NCBI GenBank assembly: GCA_030272155.1
Contig: CP126194.1
Location: 1,417,501-1,481,500 of the forward strand
DNA length: 64,000 nt
Direction of reading: 5' to 3'
Source: Tetradesmus obliquus
Lineage: Eukaryota > Chlorophyta > Chlorophyceae > Sphaeropleales > Scenedesmaceae
Below are positions 12,551 through 23,594 of the stretch, piece after piece. Each line of letters begins with the position of its first letter. Positions within the stretch are counted from its first letter, which is position 1. A program made the position numbers and the translations under genes. A model generated the notes under the pieces. That model had not been told where the DNA came from and did not search any database. It saw only the letters and a program-made list of their open reading frames with translations.

Positions 12551-14156
12551 CCGCACCTCTTGGTTGACCTTTGGCAGCAGCGCCCCCTTTGGCAGCACCT
12601 CCCGCATGCCCGAGTGCACAAACGGCACGATCACCGGGTCCGCCTCAGCACAGGCTGCCACCAGCCGCCCCACGCCCTTGCGCACAGGCTGCATGCGGCC
12701 GTCCCTGCTGCGCGTCCCTTCCGGAAAGATGTGCACCCAGTCTCCGGCCCGCAGCCGCTCCTCTGCTGCTGCCAGGCCTGGCTGGAACATGCCTGCGCCG
12801 CGCTCGACTGGCAGCACTTTTGCTGCGCGGAAGAAGGGCACCAGCAGCTCGCGGTGGAAGCAGCGGTCGCTGGCACATAGCGTCCACCTGTGGCGGGCAA
12901 TCCAACGACAGCAGGCGGGCCGGCATGTGAGAGGGCAGGCTCGTGTAAGGTGATGGTGGATACGGCACACGCGAGTGCAGAGGGCGATTGTCTGTGTGTG
13001 CTGCGTGCTGTACACAATCGCTGGCATGCTGCTGGCGTGATGCAGCTGCTGTCCATCCCGTTCCAAGCCTCTGCTGCCAGCCCCGCACCTCAGCTGCGCT
13101 GGGTCGCTGTACACTGCTGGCGGCAGGATGGTGGACATCACCAGCGGGTCGTCCATGGAGGCCACATGGTTGCAGACAGTGATCAGCGGCCGCCCTGCTT
13201 CACGAGCCAGCGCTGCTGTCATGTGCTCCGCGCCCTCCACGGTTGTGCTGTTGGCGCGCGTCATGAAGGCCCGGCTGCCATGCGCCAGCACATACATGAC
13301 CAGGGACTGCAGGGGAGTGCAGGATTGCAAGTAGGTTGCAGGTGGAGGGCAGTGTTGTTGTAAGGTTGAGGAGGAGGGAGCAGTGAGAGGCACATGCAGG
13401 CCGCGCCGCACAATGTGTTTGTGTTGCGCAGCAGCATGGCAACAATGCACAGCACATGGCAGAGGGAGAGGTACAGTGCTATTGAAGCTAACAGATTTGT
13501 GTACGGCCTGCATAAGACCGACCATGTGCAAGAAGCCAAGGTGTAACAAACATTGCGTCTCTGGCATGCATGCCAGCTGTGCCAGCTGCATGCCTAGCAT
13601 GCAGCCTGGTATCCGGGACACAGTTCATGCCACAAACAGCGCACGGTGTCCATCCTCACACACTCTTGCTGCTGCCATCAACCCTTGCTGCACACAATCC
13701 TAGAACCAGGCCATATGAGTCATGGACAGGGGCGATGAGAAACCATGTATGCGAAATGACTCAGCAACTGCTGGCAGCTGTGCACATGCAGCTCACCCGC
13801 ATGGGCCCATCCACGCCATACAGCGGCTGCAGCTCTGCTGTCGAAGTCCTGCTGCCGGCTGCCTTGACCTGCTTGCTGCCAGCCTGCTGCTGCTCATAGC
13901 CACATGCACTTCGCAGCTGCGCTTTCATGCGCTGCTTGCCGTCCTGCCATAGCTGCCGCAGATCGCCTTCAATCAGCAGGCTGTGCAGCTTGCTGATGGC
14001 CCGCGTGGGGTCAGTGCTGGTTGTTGTGTACAGGCCATACTGCAGCAGGTATCTATCAGCTGTTGTGTTGCTGTTTGGGTCTGTAGCTACGCGCCGGCCG
14101 CCCTCTTTGAGCTTCAGGATAGCCACCTTCAGACTGTGGGGCCCTGTATGAAGCAT
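11745..14156 (-). CDS. TAZ: tafazzin-type phospholipid-lysophospholipid transacylase
   Basis: Four exons on the minus strand join in phase: 14156-13797, 13306-13089, 12887-12557, 12365-11745, giving about 509 residues. The product belongs to the PlsC/LPLAT acyltransferase superfamily. The HX4D motif is visible as NHVASMDDP, followed after splicing by AQLRWTLCASDRCF, the tafazzin signature after the acyltransferase box. The glycerolipid-binding block is IFPEGTRSRDG, and PFVHSGMREVLP lies downstream. In eukaryotes tafazzin remodels acyl chains of cardiolipin and other phospholipids at mitochondrial membranes. Exon 1 adds about 120 residues before the catalytic core (LKVAILKLKEGGRR, DLRQLWQDGKQRM). 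I do not recognise these and the start is the least certain part. The C-terminal exon carries a long algal extension with Ala/Ser tracts. Intron 2 (201 bases) is stop-free and a multiple of three. Confidence 0.92.
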
Positions 14157-14231
14157 GGCTGGCCGAGGGGGCGCTAAGCAGCGCCCCGAGACAGCGTAAT
14201 CGCCTGATCAATCAGACAAACAAAACTTTCA

Positions 14232-15122
14232 GTGCCTCGCAATGGTTATCGCAGCACAGACACGCTGTGTCGAGCAAGTAAGGGTGCACACGTCAACACG
14301 AGTGAGGCACGGCTAGTAAGGTGGACACTTCTACTATTAGCAATAAAGAACCGAATGCGACCATTCAACCCTCTGCAGAGGGGAGCAGAAGCTTCCAATG
14401 ACACACTAACACTCACAAGTCCAACTCTACAGCTGTGTACGCCTGTAGTACGGGGAGGCCCTTCAAAGGAGCGGAGCATGCTTACAGCTATGTTGTTTTG
14501 GGGGCTGCATCCTGCCAATCGTGGCCTGTGGCGCTTGCTGAGTGATCCAGCCTTGCTTGCACATGAGCGCAGAGTGTTCTATAGGTCACTTGAAGAGCTT
14601 TATTCTTGCAACTTATTGGCTCTGATTTCCTCAGCTATGCTGCACATGCTAATGAGGGTGCAAGCATTACTGGTCCAGCAGATAGAGGGGGGTGCATCTG
14701 CTGGTCAGCTAACGGTGCGATTGTCTGGGCTTCAGCGGATGCAACAAGTGTCTGCAGCATGTATGTGTGTTTGCAGCTCTCATGTAGACAATGTGGCGTT
14801 CATATGTGCACTAATCACACATTTGTGGGGGCCTTGGTGCAGCACCATGGGTGCTGTCCAGGCACTTGATCCCTTTGACGGTTGTGCCAGTGCTCCATCA
14901 TTAGTATTTCTTACGTTCGTTAGGTACTCTTGTTTTTCTTCACCCCCCTGCATCTGCTGCGTGAAAAGCGCAGCCTTGCTGAGCAGTTGTTCGGCCAGCC
15001 TGGCAGGCAGCAGTGATGCTGAGCAGGTTCCTGGTTGTGCTCCTGCGTGCATCCGCTCCAATTGCTGCAGCATTTATTTGAAACTATCAGGCCTCATTTG
15101 CGCCTGCGTGTCGTGCTGCTAG
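14232..15122 (+). CDS. unidentified 296-codon open frame, doubtful
   Basis: A single uninterrupted frame lies in the 1.5-kb space between the divergent starts of tafazzin (14156, -) and the Rxt3-like gene (15637, +). Parts look protein-like and helical (SLEELYSCNLLALISSAMLH, RVQALLVQQIEGG); the end is Cys-rich and less convincing. No family, transit peptide or domain is recognised. Base composition is less GC-rich than the recognised exons. It could be a fast-evolving gene, a transposon remnant, or chance. The opposite strand also has open frames here (14780-15073), which weakens the case. Confidence 0.22.
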   Translation: MPRNGYRSTDTLCRASKGAHVNTSEARLVRWTLLLLAIKNRMRPFNPLQRGAEASNDTLTLTSPTLQLCTPVVRGGPSKERSMLTAMLFWGLHPANRGLWRLLSDPALLAHERRVFYRSLEELYSCNLLALISSAMLHMLMRVQALLVQQIEGGASAGQLTVRLSGLQRMQQVSAACMCVCSSHVDNVAFICALITHLWGPWCSTMGAVQALDPFDGCASAPSLVFLTFVRYSCFSSPPCICCVKSAALLSSCSASLAGSSDAEQVPGCAPACIRSNCCSIYLKLSGLICACVSCC

Positions 15123-15636
15123 CGCTGGAAAGTTGATCAGCAAGTTCGTTGCCTCTCACTGGCTAAGTCAACACTGGCAGACCAGTCAAAGTGACTGCAG
15201 GCAAACTCGCACATCAACGTCGCCCCTGCACAACCTAAACTCAATTCCTACAAATGTCTTCGACATAGGAGCACGGGCTCGCGAACCCGGTGCCGCAGTG
15301 CTGACTGTCATGACGCATGCCGGTTCGTGTTCCCAGCTTGCTTCGTGCTGACGGGGTGACAGACGAGCTCCAGCTGAGCGCTGCCGCACATATTTATTTC
15401 ACTGAGGCTTTGTATCACGAAAGCTGCAGATATTCAGTATAGCCAGTGAGCCTCAACGGATCCACTTCCTACTGCTCAACAAAGTACAACTGAGAGCCCG
15501 TCTTTGTGTTCCAAGCAAATTGTGAAGGCTAGATCTTCTGCTACGCTGCTCGTGTGCTTGCTAGACAGCCCGTGATCACATTGGGGGGACAAGGCTGGGC
15601 GCCTTGCTGGCATAGAGCTGTGCAGCAGTCAGCAGC

Positions 15637-18600
15637 ATGAGCAAACGCCCACCTGGAGAGTTGGAAGGGCAGCAGGGCAAGGTGGCAAGGCTGGATGGAG
15701 CCAACGGCTTACCACAGGTGGGTGGTGTGCTTGGCTATCATCCAGTCCAGGGTCCGGTGGTGCTTCGCACGTTGTCTCGGTATCGTCGCATATAGGTTGT
15801 CGTTGATTGATAGATGCGTAATCTTGCAGCGTCTGTAGTTACGGGCAGGCGACTGGACAAGCTGGCTGTCATGTGGCAAACCGAAATGATTCTTGGTCAG
15901 GGAGGGAAACGGGTACCTCATGACGAAGCAGCCCTGCATATCCTCACCGTGTCAGGGACGGGTGCATAACTTGCAGCAGCTCGCTGCTAGGCTTGCACAA
16001 GCTGTACAGCACCAGCTGAGCAGCCTGCTGCAGACAGCAGCCGCTGAGGAAGCGCGCCTCACCCCCTCTGAACTGGTGCTGGCTGTGCTGCAACACTCAT
16101 GCTGTATCGCTTTGCAGGGCCAAGTAACAGATGTGAAGCCACTGCCAAGGGGTGAGCAGCATAGCGTGGCTGTGTCAGCTGTCTGCATGCCATCTGGCTG
16201 ACAGCATGGTACTGCTCGAGTTGTGGTAGATGTTTGCGAGCACACCAGCTAGCTTCTGTGTGATTGTAGCAACCTCTGATTGTCACCAGCCATGTGTGCT
16301 TGCTGCTGGTCTTGCAGAGCTGCCCACCGTGCAGTACAAAGAGGGCCGCCTGGCAAAGGATTTCATCTTTCATTGGAAGAATGACAAGCCGTCACTGCTG
16401 GTGCGCAGCAGCAGCAGCAGCAAGCAGTATGCTGGCCTAGCGGCGGCAACTGAACAGTGCACAGTGCTAGCTTGCCGAGCCAGGGAATGCAGTCTTTTGT
16501 TGAAGTCTTTGGAGATGCAGCATGCGTGGCCCGCAGCATGCATGGCTATAGCACAACAGCAATGCATGTGCATGTGCAGCTGCGTCATCTGCATCTGCTG
16601 TTGCTGTGATCATGCAGGTGCTGATATCTCCAGAGCAGATGGTGGGATCCAACAAGCAGGTGAGCCTGGCAAGCAGCAGCAGGGTAGCAGTAGTTGATGA
16701 GGCGGCAACATGGTGACCACCCACCTACCCGTAGGCCACCTGCAGCATCACCAGCAACATGCAGCACAAGGTTTCCGCTGATACGCGGTCAAGGTAGCAT
16801 GCAGTGTCAGCTGCGCCACATGGCTGCAGTTGTGTAAGGGCAGTACGCAGCCTGTAAATCTCTGCTAGCCGCCTTGCACTGCTACCTTCATAACACTGCA
16901 TCGGACATGACACGCCTTGATGCTGACGCCATGCTTGCTCATGTCACCGCATAACGTGTATCATACTTGCTTTGCTGGCTCATCAGGTCAAGTCTCGCCA
17001 GCTGTGGGGCGAGGACATCTACACTGATGACAGTGACCTGGTGGCAGTGCTGCTGCACCTGGGATACTACGCCAGCAACAACACCGCCAGCAACCCGCTC
17101 GTGGCGCGCTTCTATGCGCAGGTGGGCATAACATGTTATAACATGTCACAGCGGCTGGCGGCCAGCAGAAGCAAGGCTGTGGCAGTGTTTCCTGCAAACG
17201 TATCCAATGCAGGACCTGTCTGCTGCATTGTTGATATTTACGTGGCAGCCAGCAGAAGCGTATCCTGTAAGGACAGTGTTATGCATAAAGACTGCCGCTG
17301 TGTCGGGAGCAGTCTGTACTACTCCCCTTCAGTTTCTGTGACGACGCGAATCTATGCAAAACGATGCAAAACTGATTAACACATGATACTTGAGCTGGGC
17401 ACACGTACGACAGCAGCTGCAGGTGCACACTAAGGCATGTGCCGCACACTGCACATGTCTGGGCGCTGGGCTTGTAACACGTTTGCTTGTGCGGCTGTGC
17501 GTGCGTGCAGGTGACGCTGCTGCCGCCGCAGGAGCAGTACACCTCCTGCTTCCGCAACGCAGTGCGCAGCAGGAGCTGGTTCAGCACAATCGAGGGCTGC
17601 TCGTACAAGGTATGAGCTGCAGCTGGGGCTTACCGGCCTATGCAAGCATCATTAGCTTTTGGTGGGAGACAAGTAGAATACTTGTGTGCAGGCCAGCATG
17701 CTACTGCTCAGCAGCATGTGCATTTAGCCGTACTGGTGTTGTTTGCATGTATGCTTACACCGTCATCTTTCTACATGGCTGGCGCGTTGCCACACCTAGG
17801 CCTCTGCATCATCGCCTCACAGCACTGCCGCCGCGCCTGCCATGCAACTCACCCTGGCGTTGCATTGCACTTTGCAAATGTCGTTGCTTGACACCAAATG
17901 TAACAAGCATTCTTTTGCTTACACCTTCAACTCCCCCCTCGCCCTGCCAGGTGGAGCGCTGCTGGATGGTCACATGCAGCGGCAAGCAGCTGGAGCTGCA
18001 GCCGCTTGTTCTTCTGCTGCTGCCTGGGTATGCTATGTGTATCACCACTGTTGCATGCAACACGATGACCTACGACTGCCACAACTTCGAGTGATTCTTC
18101 GTCCGCTCTGCGCCCGCCGCACTGTGTGCATACAGGTGGAGCGCTGCTGGATGGTCACGCGCAGCGGCAAGCAGCTCGAGCTGCAGACGCTTGCTCTTCT
18201 GCTGCTGCCTGCGTATGCTATTTATTACTAATACACCGTTGCATGCAACACGATGACCTACGACTGCCACAACTTCGAGTGATTCTTCATCTGCTCTGCG
18301 CCGCCCGCACTGTGTGCATACAGGTGGAGCGCTGCTGGATGGTCACGCGCAGCGGCAAGCAGCTGGAGCTGCAGCCGCGTGCCGACGATTGCGCAATCAC
18401 GCACCCCACCTTTGCGCTCAGCAGCAGCGACCGCCAGATGAACACGCGCAGCACCACCGGCAGCAGCCGCAACAAGCCGCTGACAGAGGTGACACTGCTG
18501 TTATACAACATGTTCCTGACATGTATACAACCTGTGCTGCACGTCCTGTGCTGTACATATGTGCTGTACAACCCGTGTGTGACATTGGTGCACAGCCTGT

Positions 18601-19540
18601 GCTGTACAAGCTGTGCTCTACAACCTCTGCTGTGCAACCTGTGCTGTGCTGTCTACCTCTGCATTCACATCCTGTACAACCTGTGTTACCTGTGCTTCAT
18701 CATGTGCTGTGCAACCATTGCCGCAGGTCACGGTGCTGTACAACCTGTGCAACGAGCCGTGGCTCAAGTACAGCATGAGCAGCATTGCCGACAGGGGCCT
18801 CAAGAGCAGCCAGTGGACCAGCAGCAGGCTGCGCGAGGAGTGCCTGTACCTGGAGACCAGCAGGTGCGCAGGACACATGCAGCACGTATGCTGTTTGCTA
18901 GGCTGGTGATTGTGGGGATATACAAGTAGTAGAGCAGCGGTAGGCTGCACGAGCAGTGCCTGTACCTGGAGACCAGCAGGTGGCTTGCGTGCATGGGCGC
19001 TCATGCCGTGTGCTGCTGTTGTGTACAAATGTACTCAATGTGTAAATTTAGTAAAGCAGCAGCAGGCCGGTGAGGATTGCCCGTACTTGGAGACCGCGTG
19101 GGCAGTTGCCCATGCTGAGTGCTGGTGGAGTGTTCATACAGTTATATGTCATATGACTTGGCATGGACTAGTAGATGACTGATTGGCGCAATTGCTGCTG
19201 CTGTTGCTGCCGCAGGCTGCGCTTTGAGTTGAGCTACGCTGGCACGGCTACCACAGAGGAGGGCCAGGCGGTGAGTCAGCACGCAGGCGCCACAACAGCA
19301 GCAGCAGCCATAACAGTTTTAACAATGCATTTGCTGACATGGCAGCAGGTCAATTCGTGCACATGGTGCGAGCTGCTTGACAATGACTTGCAGCCTGCTT
19401 GCTTAAATGACGCTAGTCTTTAAGAACAAGGCCAGCCTCGCCAGCAGCCGCATGTGTATGGGGACCTGCACGGTGGTTGAAGGCCGCACACCACACGGCA
19501 TGCAGCTCCATGTATCCAGGCACACATTGATGGTCCATTG

Positions 19541-19583
<43 letters not shown>

Positions 19584-20063
19584 GCTGCTGCAGGACAATT
19601 ACACGTTTGCGCAGTGCAAGCGCGTGCTGCCTGTGTCAGCGGTGCGGGGGCTGGGCGTGCCGCTGCCGGCTGGGGAGGCGGAGCCTGTTGAGGAGAACCT
19701 GACATGGGACGAGATCCAGGTGGGCCAAACGAAACGAACATTATGTGTGTGCTGCTGTTTACATTGTTGTGACGTCTTTAATGTGAAGGAGAACCAGATA
19801 TGGGATGAGATCCAGGTGGGACACAACAGATCTTTCATTTGTGTTATCTACTCGTTGCTGATGACGTGCTGGCTGTAGCGTTGTCAAGCTGCTGCAAATG
19901 CTATAGATATTTCAAACAAATGTTTGAAGTTTAAATCTGCGCTTTGTCAGGCACGCCCTGTGTGTACCTGCTGCAAAACAGCCTGTTCTTGCGCCATGCT
20001 GTGGTTCAGGTTGTGCTGTTACACGTGTGAGCATGACATCAACTCACCGAATGCATCATGCTG

Positions 20064-20099
<36 letters not shown>

Positions 20100-20203
20100 T
20101 GCTTCTGCAGTGGGCCAACATGTCGATGACGGTGCGCGGCAAGCAGTACAAGATGCTGCGCATGCACTTCATTCCGCGCTGCAAGGGCAGCCAGGCGCAG
20201 TGA
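15637..20203 (+). CDS. RXT3: Rxt3/HDC1-like histone deacetylase complex subunit
   Basis: Eleven exons join in frame to about 403 residues: 15637-15717, 15956-16151, 16318-16400, 16618-16659, 16987-17121, 17511-17609, 18324-18488, 18727-18863, 19216-19270, 19594-19719, 20111-20203. The diagnostic block is SRQLWGEDIYTDDSDLVAVL, which matches the Rxt3 family consensus (yeast Rxt3 of the Rpd3L complex; plant HDC1). Further conserved-looking pieces are WMVTRSGKQLEL, VTVLYNLCNEPWLKYS and CLYLETSRLRFELSYAG. The family acts in the nucleus as a non-catalytic scaffold of Rpd3-class deacetylases. The short N-terminal exon is basic. The exon 3 donor (LL/GTGCGC at 16401) was chosen because it keeps the frame into VLISPEQ. 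Exons 7, 8 and 10 have tandem partial copies next to them. Confidence 0.87.
17951..18488 (+). repeat. tandem triplication of Rxt3-like exon 7 start plus intron
   Basis: Three copies of an acceptor followed by GTGGAGCGCTGCTGGATGGT begin at 17951, 18136 and 18324, with periods of 185 and 188 bases. All three encode VERCWMVT(C/R)SGKQLEL. Only the third continues into the conserved domain; the first two diverge into a shared intron-like sequence with near-identical downstream blocks. Confidence 0.95.
18803..19105 (+). repeat. tandem copies of Rxt3-like exon 8 3' edge
   Basis: The exon 8 end encoding CLYLETSR with its GTGCGC donor (to about 18870) recurs at about 18931-18985 with a GTGGCT donor. 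It recurs again in degraded form at about 19051-19105, where the donor region reads GCGTGGGCAG. Both extra copies lie in the intron before exon 9. Confidence 0.85.
19690..19830 (+). repeat. duplicated Rxt3-like exon 10 3' edge
   Basis: The exon 10 end encoding WDEIQ with its GTGGG donor (about 19690-19725) is repeated at about 19784-19822 (GAGAACCAGATATGGGATGA followed by the same GATCCAGGTGGG junction). Both carry a GT donor. Confidence 0.85.
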
Positions 20204-21634
20204 GGCGGGCATGTGGCACACCTGCTGATGATGATGATGCTGGCGATGAATGCTTATGCGACGGCGCATGCAGCCTGGTATGGCTCAGCAGGCCGATGCA
20301 GCTGGCGCACAGCGACAGGCGCAGCTGGAGCAGCAGGGGGTGCAGCAAGCCATCTGCAGCAAGCCAGCAGCAGCAGGTTTTGGCTGTTAGCTCAGCAGTT
20401 GCGGTGTGCACGCACAGGGTGTTGTATTTATAGGAGCTCTTGCTCCTGTATGCCTGTGAGTCATGTGCACCCAGTGCTTGCATGATGGACGTCAGGAAGC
20501 TCTTCAGCGCCGTGTCGACCTTGCTAAGGAGTGCTGGGTGCTGTTGCTAATGATCCTGTGCGGGTGACTCGCCGGCAACGTCGCCGCCGGACTGCATCAC
20601 CGCATTTTTTAGCTGCTCGTGTGGTGGTCAGTGCGTTTGGATGCGTTTAACTGGTTTTCATGTGCAGCGACTGTATTGTACTAGCGCGCTGTTCAATGTA
20701 CTGTACGTGTGGTCACCACACACGATGTGCTCTGGTATGGCATAGCTGTGGTAACACCTTTGGATTCACACTGACCCAGTTGCAGCAGCCTGTTTGCTTG
20801 CAAGCGGGTAGCACCCTTCAATTCCACCTCAACACGAGGTGGTGAGGCACTGCACGTGGCACGCTGAAGACACTAGTGTACTGCTTGTGGTTCTGAAGAC
20901 ACTAGTGTACTGCTTGTGGTTCTTGCAGTACACATGCGCCTTTGGCAAAGCTGCTGACTGTGCAGTTTGGGGCTGATTGCTGCCATAGCCATGACATCCT
21001 GCCCAGTCACTTGAATGTATTGCACGCTACAGCTACTAGATACTTGAAGCAACATCGTTACTAGATGCTGACTCGCACGCTGGCAGCTTAGCTGATGTGA
21101 ACTTCCAGACGGACACGGCATGTTGATCGCTGTGACAAGTTGCAATGGATCAGTGTAACAAAGCAGCACAGGTGCATTTAAAACTAAGCAAGCTGGGTCC
21201 GACACAATTCCAGCAGCCATGAACAGTTATAGCATGTTACAAAATTGCCATGCTGGTCCGTTCTTATGCACAAAAGAAGGATGTATGTTACACACGCCTG
21301 CCGCCAAAACCGCAGCAGGGCCAAACTCTCAGTGGCACGTAGCTGCTGCTGCTGCTCGCAGGCGCCAGCAGCCGCTGGTCCCTGGTCCCAGAACACGCAC
21401 AGCAAATGCAACAGCCCATTCAACAGCTCATTTCAACAACAGCAGTTCCCAGCGCAGCCTCTCAACTGCAGCACCGGCAATAGCGCCGGCACCTCAGCTG
21501 TCAAGCTGTGCGGCAAGCGGCAATCACGGGCAGTACGCCGGCACTTGCTTCAGCACTGTGCCAGTCAACGCAACTGTGCAGACAGCACAGTGCTCAGAAG
21601 CAGGACACCAGGCGTGTTAACGCGCCGAGCGTGT
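20204..21634. other. convergent intergenic region
   Basis: This separates the 3' ends of the Rxt3-like gene (+) and plastocyanin (-), so it should hold both 3' untranslated regions. No gene is supported. A perfect 30-bp direct duplication lies at 20863-20922. Confidence 0.6.
20863..20922. repeat. 30-bp tandem duplication
   Basis: Two adjacent copies of a 30-base unit beginning CTGAAGACACTAGTGTACTG. Confidence 0.95.
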
Positions 21635-22817
21635 TTACTGCACGATGACCTTGCCGACCATGCCGGCGCCCTGGTGGGGCTCGCAGAAGTAGCCGTACTC
21701 GCCAGCGGTGTCAAACTTGGCGGTGTAGCTCTCCCCGGGAGCGTTCAGGTAGTCGTCGTGGGACAGAGCGTCGGCGTTCACGCCAGCCTGCGGGACAAGC
21801 AGCAGCAGCAGGGGCGGGATGCAGGGAGTTGGTTGTTGGTTGAATACAGCTGTGATGTTGCTGCTTGGCGGGACAGAGCATGCGCAGTGCATCCAGAACC
21901 AGGTGATGATCCTGCAGCTGGTTGCTAGGCTGTGTTTGAGAAAAATGCTGCGATGAATGCTGTGTGTCGTTGACTGCACCGGCTAGCAACTGCCACTCTG
22001 TGACCGCTCACATCAGCTGCGTCCCAGGCTGACAAGAAACAAGGCAAGACTCCTGAACATCCAGTCAGCAGCAGCTGACTGGCTGCTGCAGCAGCAGCTG
22101 TTGCTGAACAGAGCAGCACAAGCCTGTAACTCACGGGCACTGCGTCCTCATCGAACACAATGTTGTGGGGGAAGCCAGCGTTGTTGGTCCAGGTCACAGA
22201 GTCACCAGCCTTGATGGTCACGGTGGCTGGCTCGAAGACCAGGGCACCTGCAAGCATGCATGCACAGACAAAACACAGCAGAAAGTTAGCATTCGCGTTT
22301 GCACCGCAGCTGACAGCAATTGGCCGCTGCTGGTGGGGAGGCCTCTGTGCTACTGGTCATGGCCCTGCTGTGTTGCTGCTGTGCTGGCGGAGGTGGGCTG
22401 CCCCTCAGCCTGCTAGCGCTTCCAATTGCTGGTTATTCACGGCGAGTGGTCAAACACAGCTGCGATGGCTTGCACGATGCCATAAGCGGACCGGGCTGGG
22501 AGGATCCACCATTCGATCGCCGACTGCATGCATATAAAGCGCGCCAGCATTGGCGTGGCTGCGCTCCTATCGGCCTTCTCAATTCACGTTGACCCCAATG
22601 TGCCCATTTCCGCATCGGGCATCCGCGATAAGCCAGCAAACTCACCGCTGTCAGCACCCAGCTTCACGTTGGCAGCATTGGCGCTCAGGGCCAGGGAGAA
22701 GCCGGCAACGGCAACACCAGCAGCCTGGGCAACCCTCTGCAGGCTGGCGGAGGCCTTCACGGTGGTGCGGGTGGCCTTGGCAGGGGCCACGGCAGCCTTG
22801 CGCATCAGAGAGGCCAT
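21635..22817 (-). CDS. PETE: plastocyanin precursor
   Basis: Three exons (22817-22646, 22247-22135, 21787-21635) give 145 residues, the usual size of the algal precursor. Plastocyanin is the soluble blue-copper protein that carries electrons from cytochrome f to photosystem I in the thylakoid lumen. Residues 1 to about 47 form a bipartite presequence: a basic Ala/Arg-rich stromal part ([19 protein letters not shown]) and a hydrophobic lumen signal ending ALSANA before the mature ANVKLG. Copper ligands are all present: His in GFPHNIVF, then Cys, His and Met in [13 protein letters not shown]. The end GKVIVQ is typical. The start Met fits the family length and is the only good candidate. In copper-replete algae this protein replaces cytochrome c6; I saw no clear copper-response element. 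Confidence 0.98.
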
Positions 22818-23577
22818 TGTGCTGGTGTTGTTGAAAGTGTGAAATAAGGGACCTGTGGTTTTGGCTGGTGTGTGTGCTGAGGAGATACAGCGAGCCGGTA
22901 AAATAGGACGGAGAGATCGTCACCATCATGGGTGTGGGGGTTTAGGTCCCAACGTCAAGTGTGCTTTCTGCCACTTTTTACGGTTCTGAAACCTTCAGTT
23001 CACGGTAGGAAACGCCTGCGTTGTGGTCTGGTGGCATTGATGGTCATCGCTGAGAACAACGACAGTGAGGTGAGCGTTTACCGCCCGATTCTGCCGAATT
23101 GTTGGGCAAGTGTATCACCTTTCCCAGATGCTGAAGCTTTAAAACATCCATGATCCAAATTGTACGTGACTAGATACACAAGACGACTCTGAACTGCCCT
23201 TTGCTCCACCGTACTACGTGCTGCTCGTCCGTGCGCTGTTTGAACAGCTATAACTAGCATGAATGTTTGAGACCACTACATCTGTTTTCATCGCAACCCG
23301 CTGGTCGTGCATTGAGCATCAAACAAACCGCCAGTATGACCTTGTGCTCACTGCTGACCGTCACTGGGCCAGTGAGTTTGACCGTTTCGCCATCTGTTTG
23401 GATGTCACGCAGTGTATGAGATCCGTGTTTCGCATCCTTTCGTGTCACAGCCTGAAAAACGAACATGCATGTATGGCAGGAGTCACAGGGGAGCCGGGCC
23501 TTTCTCAGTCAAACACGTGGTCACCAGGACCGTCCTGGTCACCAGGACCATCCTGGTGACCACCAGGACGGTCATGA
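22818..23577. other. plastocyanin upstream region
   Basis: This lies between the plastocyanin start (22817, -) and the stop of the PYROXD1-like gene (23578, -), and must contain the plastocyanin promoter. An AT-rich TATTTTA on the minus strand near 22900 is the only TATA-like element seen, about 80 bases before the ATG. The palindromic repeat at 23507-23594 adjoins the PYROXD1-like stop codon. Confidence 0.5.
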
Positions 23578-23594
23578 TCAGTCAAACACGTGGC
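23507..23594. repeat. palindromic minisatellite across the 3' end of the PYROXD1-like gene
   Basis: The block CAGTCAAACACGTGG occurs at 23507-23521 and again at 23580-23594, where it encodes the last codons of the gene on the minus strand. Between them are alternating CACCAGGAC and GTCCTGGT units that can fold into hairpins. Confidence 0.9.

Noticed and set aside
12098-13621. Single 507-codon tafazzin reading frame on the minus strand
   Set aside because: It reads through two introns. The spliced model restores AQLRWTLCASDRCF and KVNQEVKVLVGEP, which match the family, whereas the read-through does not.
15186-15389. Minus-strand frame containing MSKTFVGIEFRLC, considered as a 5' exon of tafazzin
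   Set aside because: No donor/acceptor pair was found that joins it in phase to the exon at 14156, and the tafazzin model already begins with a Met there.
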